A stretch of DNA of 64,000 bases, taken from the NCBI GenBank assembly GCA_951828535.1, contig OX639990.1, positions 3,534,001-3,598,000 of the forward strand. The letters run 5' to 3'. Source of the DNA: an uncultured Candidatus Entotheonella sp. (GTDB lineage Bacteria > Tectomicrobia > Entotheonellia > Entotheonellales > Entotheonellaceae). Under the pieces are notes generated by a model. It did no database searches, was not told the DNA's origin, and saw nothing but the letters and a program-made list of their open reading frames with translations. Position numbers and translations under genes: made by a program. Positions 59,910 to 64,000 of the stretch are shown piece after piece (position 1 is the stretch's first letter; the number at the start of each line of letters is the position of its first letter).

Positions 59910-61268
59910 ATGGATGCCCTCACCCCGCGTGAGATCGTTCAAGAACTGGACAAATACATCGTTGGGCAGGACGACGCCAAGCGCGCCGTGGCGATCGCGC
60001 TGCGCAACCGCTGGCGCCGTCAACAACTGGCCCCGGAGTTGCGCAACGAGGTGGCGCCCAAGAATATCATCATGATTGGCCCCACCGGGGTCGGCAAGAC
60101 CGAGGTGGCGCGCCGTCTTGCCTCCCTGGCGGATTCGCCTTTCCTCAAGATCGAAGCCTCCAAATTCACCGAGGTCGGCTACGTCGGGCGCGACGTGGAA
60201 TCGATGATCCGCGACCTCACCGAGCTCAGCAAAAACATGGCGCAACAGGAGGAGATGCGGCGGGTGGAGGAGAAGGCCGCCGAGAACGCCGAGGAACGTC
60301 TGCTGGATTTGTTGCTGCCGCAGCCGCCGAGCGCGCCGGATGCCGAATCGTCCGGCAATCTCGACGAACTCGGGCAGCAGCATTACCAGAAGACGCGCGA
60401 GAAGTTCCGCCAATACCTGCGAGATGGCAAGCTCGACGACCGATTTGTCGAGTTGGAGGTGCAGGACGGCAACAACCTGCCGATGATCGAGGTGGTGTCC
60501 GGTTCCGGGCTGGAAGACATGGGCATCCACATCAAGGACATGCTGGGCAACCTGTTTCCACAGCGCAAGAAGCGGCGCAAGGTCAAGGTCCCCGACGCCT
60601 TCAACCTCCTGATGCAGGAAGAGGCGCAGCGCCTGGTTGACATGGACGCCGTGGTCAAGGAGGCGGTACGGCGTGTGGAGCAATCCGGCATCATCTTCCT
60701 CGACGAGCTGGACAAGATCGCCGGGCGGGAGCGCAGCAGCGGCCCGGACGTGTCGCGCGAGGGTGTGCAGCGCGACCTGCTACCGATCATCGAGGGCAGC
60801 ACGGTCAACACGAAATACGGCATGGTGAAAACCGACCACATTCTCTTCATCGCCGCCGGGGCGTTCCACGTCTCCAAACCGTCGGATCTGATCCCCGAAT
60901 TGCAGGGGCGCTTTCCGATCCGGGTCGAGCTGCAGGCCCTGGGCAAGGACGACTTTGTGCGCATTCTGCGCGAGCCCCGCAACGCCTTGCTTAAGCAGTA
61001 CCGGGCGCTGCTCGGCACCGAGGGTGTGGAGGTGGTGTTCAGCGACGACGCCATCGAGGAAATTGCCAGCATTGCCGACCGCGTCAATCAGCAGACGGAA
61101 AACATCGGCGCCCGCCGCTTGTACACCATCCTGGAGCGGCTGTTGGACGACCTCTCCTTCCGCGCCTCGGATATGACGGACGCGCAGGTGGGCATCGACC
61201 GCCAGTACGTCGTGGAACGCCTCGAAAACATCGTCAGCAGCGAGGACATTACCCGCTACATCCTGTAA
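59910..61268 (+). CDS. hslU: HslU ATPase subunit (452 aa)
   Basis: Walker [10 protein letters not shown] (about 57-65), the GYVGRD pore loop (about 90), Walker [12 protein letters not shown], and a C-terminal DITRYIL tail that activates HslV. It unfolds substrates for HslV. The gap after hslV is 23 bases. Confidence 0.95.
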   Translation: MDALTPREIVQELDKYIVGQDDAKRAVAIALRNRWRRQQLAPELRNEVAPKNIIMIGPTGVGKTEVARRLASLADSPFLKIEASKFTEVGYVGRDVESMIRDLTELSKNMAQQEEMRRVEEKAAENAEERLLDLLLPQPPSAPDAESSGNLDELGQQHYQKTREKFRQYLRDGKLDDRFVELEVQDGNNLPMIEVVSGSGLEDMGIHIKDMLGNLFPQRKKRRKVKVPDAFNLLMQEEAQRLVDMDAVVKEAVRRVEQSGIIFLDELDKIAGRERSSGPDVSREGVQRDLLPIIEGSTVNTKYGMVKTDHILFIAAGAFHVSKPSDLIPELQGRFPIRVELQALGKDDFVRILREPRNALLKQYRALLGTEGVEVVFSDDAIEEIASIADRVNQQTENIGARRLYTILERLLDDLSFRASDMTDAQVGIDRQYVVERLENIVSSEDITRYIL

Positions 61269-61299
61269 AGCCGCGCCGCTGCGCGAGGAGTCATTGGTC

Positions 61300-62187
61300 A
61301 TGCACGCGACTGACCACATCCAGCAGGCCCACACCCTGATCGAGGCTCTGCCATACATTCAGTTGTTTGCCAACAAGACCGTCGTGGTGAAATACGGCGG
61401 CCACGCCATGACCGACGAGGCGCTGCGTGATTCCTTCGCGCGCGACATCGTGCTGCTGCAGTGCGTGGGCATGCACCCGGTCGTCGTGCACGGCGGCGGG
61501 CCACAGATCGACACCATCATGAAGCGTATGGGCATCGCGGCGCGCTTTGAGGCGGGGCTGCGGGTGACCGACGCGGCCACCATGGAAGTGGTTGACATGG
61601 TGCTGGGCGGCAAGCTGAACAAGGAGATCGTCGCCACCATCAACCTGCACGGCGGCCAGGCGGTTGGCCTGAGCGGCAAGGACGCCAACTTGATCACCGC
61701 CGCCAAGAAACAGTTGTACCGCTCCGTCTCACCCGGCAGCCCGCCGCAATTGGTCGATATCGGACTGGTCGGGGAAGTCACGTCTGTCAACACATCGATT
61801 ATTCACACGCTGGAGACCAGCGGGTTCATCCCCGTCATTGCGCCGACGGGCGTGGGCGAAAACGGGGAAAGCTACAACATCAACGCCGACACTGCTGCTG
61901 GGGACATCGCCGCCGCCCTGCAAGCCGAGCGGCTGCTGTTTCTGACGGACGTGGAAGGGATTCAGGACCGTGACAAGAAACTGCTGCCGAGCCTCGATCG
62001 GCAGGCCGTTGATCGGCTGCAGGATGAGGCTGTGATTGCCGGTGGCATGCTGCCCAAGGTGGAGGCGTGCTTGCGCGCTCTCGACGGCGGGGTCGCCAAG
62101 ACCCATATCATCGATGGCCGGGTGCCGCACGCGGTGCTTCTGGAACTGTTCACGGACCGCGGCGTGGGCACGGAGATAGTCCGTTAA
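61300..62187 (+). CDS. argB: Acetylglutamate kinase (295 aa)
   Basis: NAGK motifs KYGGHAMT, VVHGGGPQI, VGLSGKDANLI and INADTAAGDIAAAL. It phosphorylates N-acetylglutamate in the second step of arginine synthesis. GAGGAG precedes ATG 61300; a TTG at 61294 is too close to that RBS. It follows hslU by 31 bases. Confidence 0.95.
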   Translation: MHATDHIQQAHTLIEALPYIQLFANKTVVVKYGGHAMTDEALRDSFARDIVLLQCVGMHPVVVHGGGPQIDTIMKRMGIAARFEAGLRVTDAATMEVVDMVLGGKLNKEIVATINLHGGQAVGLSGKDANLITAAKKQLYRSVSPGSPPQLVDIGLVGEVTSVNTSIIHTLETSGFIPVIAPTGVGENGESYNINADTAAGDIAAALQAERLLFLTDVEGIQDRDKKLLPSLDRQAVDRLQDEAVIAGGMLPKVEACLRALDGGVAKTHIIDGRVPHAVLLELFTDRGVGTEIVR

Positions 62188-62202
62188 ATAAATTTCGGAT
62201 CA

Positions 62203-62306
62203 TGCCCCCTCCCCAGCCCTCTCCCGCTTGGGGGGAAGGGGATCAGAGAGCTGCCTCGCGGAAGGCTTTTGCTCCCTCTCCCCTGGAGGTAGGGGTGAGG
62301 GGGGAG
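62203..62306. repeat. Dispersed CTCACCCC/GGGGTGAG repeat, copy 3
   Basis: CCCCTCCCCAGCCCTCTCCC and CCCTCTCCCCTGGAGGTAGG, then GGTGAGGGG, fill the 178-base gap between argB and argF. Related to the copies at 4098 and 40855. Confidence 0.7.
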
Positions 62307-62365
62307 CCCCGGATTACCCGCCGTTTTGGTCCGAAAGTGCTCTAGCCACGGCGAAGGAAGGCATT

Positions 62366-63298
62366 GTGAAACGGGATTTACTGTCGCTCGCCGACGTGAC
62401 GCCGGCGGAGATCGATAGCCTGCTCTCCCTGGCCATCGATCTCAAGGCGCGGCGAAAACGCGGCGAATCGACACCCCTGCTGGCCGACAAGGCCCTGGCG
62501 GTATATCTGGAGAAGCCGTCCTTGCGCACGCGGGCGTCGTTCGAGGTCGGCATGGTGCAGCTAGGTGGTGCCGTCACCACCCTGCGCAAGGAGGAGGTCG
62601 GGCTTGGCACGCGGGAGTCGGCGGGGGACGTCGGCCAGGTGCTGTCGCGGTATTACGACGTCGTCGTTATGCGCACCTTCGAGCACGACGACGTGACGGA
62701 GGTCGCGCGGCATGCCAGCGTGCCGGTCATCAACGGCCTGACTGACCTGTTGCACCCGTGCCAGATTCTCGCCGCCTTGCTGACGCTGCGGGAACATTTC
62801 GGCAGCCTGAGCGGCTTGCACGTTGCCTACGTCGGCGATGGCAACAACGTGGCCAACTCGTGGCTGCTGGGAGCCGCGCAGACGGGCTTGCGGCTGACCG
62901 TCTCGTGTCCGCCCGGTTATGAGCCGAACGCTGCCATTCGCGAGCAGGCCGAGGGTCTGGCGCGGGGCACCGGGGCAGTATTGGAAGTCGTCGAGGACCC
63001 GCGGCAGGGCGTCAGCGGCGCCGATGCGGTGTACACGGACGTGTGGGCCAGCATGGGTCAGGAAGCTGAGGCCGCGCGGCGGGCCGAGATTTTTCGCCCG
63101 TATCAGGTCGGAACGGAGTTGATGGTCGGGGCCGCTTCGCACGCCGTCGCCATGCATTGCCTGCCCGCCCATCGCGGTGAGGAAATCACCGCCGAGGTTC
63201 TGGAGGGGCCGCGTTCGCTGGTGTTCGAGGAAGCGGAAAATCGCCTGCATGCCCAAAAGGCCCTGCTGGCATTTCTGGTCAACCCGGAAGGGAGATAG
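62366..63298 (+). CDS. argF: Ornithine carbamoyltransferase (310 aa)
   Basis: [12 protein letters not shown] (carbamoyl phosphate binding, STRTR box), LLHPCQILA, the [10 protein letters not shown] region (ornithine binding) and [11 protein letters not shown]. It makes citrulline. The start is GTG 62366 with GAAGGAAGG upstream. The argG start follows 3 bases after the stop. Confidence 0.95.
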   Translation: MKRDLLSLADVTPAEIDSLLSLAIDLKARRKRGESTPLLADKALAVYLEKPSLRTRASFEVGMVQLGGAVTTLRKEEVGLGTRESAGDVGQVLSRYYDVVVMRTFEHDDVTEVARHASVPVINGLTDLLHPCQILAALLTLREHFGSLSGLHVAYVGDGNNVANSWLLGAAQTGLRLTVSCPPGYEPNAAIREQAEGLARGTGAVLEVVEDPRQGVSGADAVYTDVWASMGQEAEAARRAEIFRPYQVGTELMVGAASHAVAMHCLPAHRGEEITAEVLEGPRSLVFEEAENRLHAQKALLAFLVNPEGR

Positions 63299-63300
63299 GT

Positions 63301-64000
<700 letters not shown>

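Overview
The window is about 64 kb of bacterial chromosome with high G+C (roughly 60% by eye) and mostly compact protein-coding content. I saw no rRNA, tRNA or CRISPR array. The right end carries dprA-topA-trmFO-xerC-hslV-hslU-argB-argF-argG on the + strand. This order is familiar from Deltaproteobacteria/Desulfobacterota and related phyla. With type IV pilus genes, a bifunctional Sat-CysC and a MoxR/DUF58/vWA cluster, it suggests a Gram-negative member of that broad group. I cannot place it more finely, and no phylogenetic marker was compared.

Layout. 1-3200 is an accessory patch: a HicB gene beside a frameshifted hicA, a PIN-toxin pair whose toxin has lost its first acidic metal ligand, an AT-rich Nudix-like orphan and a truncated tyrosine-recombinase pseudogene. 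3204-11122 (minus strand) holds a 2-keto-4-pentenoate hydratase-like gene, a MoxR-DUF58-membrane protein-vWA module and a radical-SAM-like protein without its cysteine motif. 11235-12212 is a DUF2235 hydrolase. 12406-16825 holds an XRE-regulator fragment and three tandem paralogues of a secreted protein with an N-terminal coiled coil and a beta-roll of 15-residue repeats; two have strong sigma-70-like promoters. 17212-21506 has coaX, an aminotransferase, and an ABM monooxygenase/thiolase-like/DUF35 group. 21671-24356 is a defence-like patch: vapBC and an AAA ATPase + TOPRIM (DUF3226-like) pair.

24471-29862 contains a nadD-like gene, a prephenate dehydratase-ACT-prephenate dehydrogenase fusion, tenA, a CMD-family protein and three minor pilin genes (fimT/gspH, pilW, pilV). 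29859-38370 contains a LonB-like protease, sat-cysC, aguB-aguA (agmatine to putrescine) and a YyaL/DUF255 protein. 38371-41359 is looser, with dispersed repeats, a RidA protein, an amidohydrolase lipoprotein and a truncated antidote gene. 41360-53469 (minus strand) holds an HlyD-type fusion protein, mfd, pilC, aroE, a TPR lipoprotein, an internally deleted small gene, a probable M3-family pseudopeptidase, a MoaD/ThiS-like protein and ppiD. 53637-64000 (plus strand) is the dprA to argG run, with argG cut by the window end.

How the genes work together. Aromatic amino acid synthesis is represented by aroE and pheA-tyrA, arginine synthesis by argB-argF-argG, putrescine synthesis by aguB-aguA, and sulfate activation by sat-cysC. 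Proteostasis genes are hslVU, the Lon-like protease and ppiD. DNA-processing genes are dprA, topA, xerC and mfd. The most unusual elements are the triplicated beta-roll proteins, the ATPase-TOPRIM pair, the PheA-TyrA fusion, and several proteins that have lost catalytic residues (radical-SAM-like, M3-like, PIN). Short dispersed repeats are common in the intergenic spaces and one lies in frame inside mfd.
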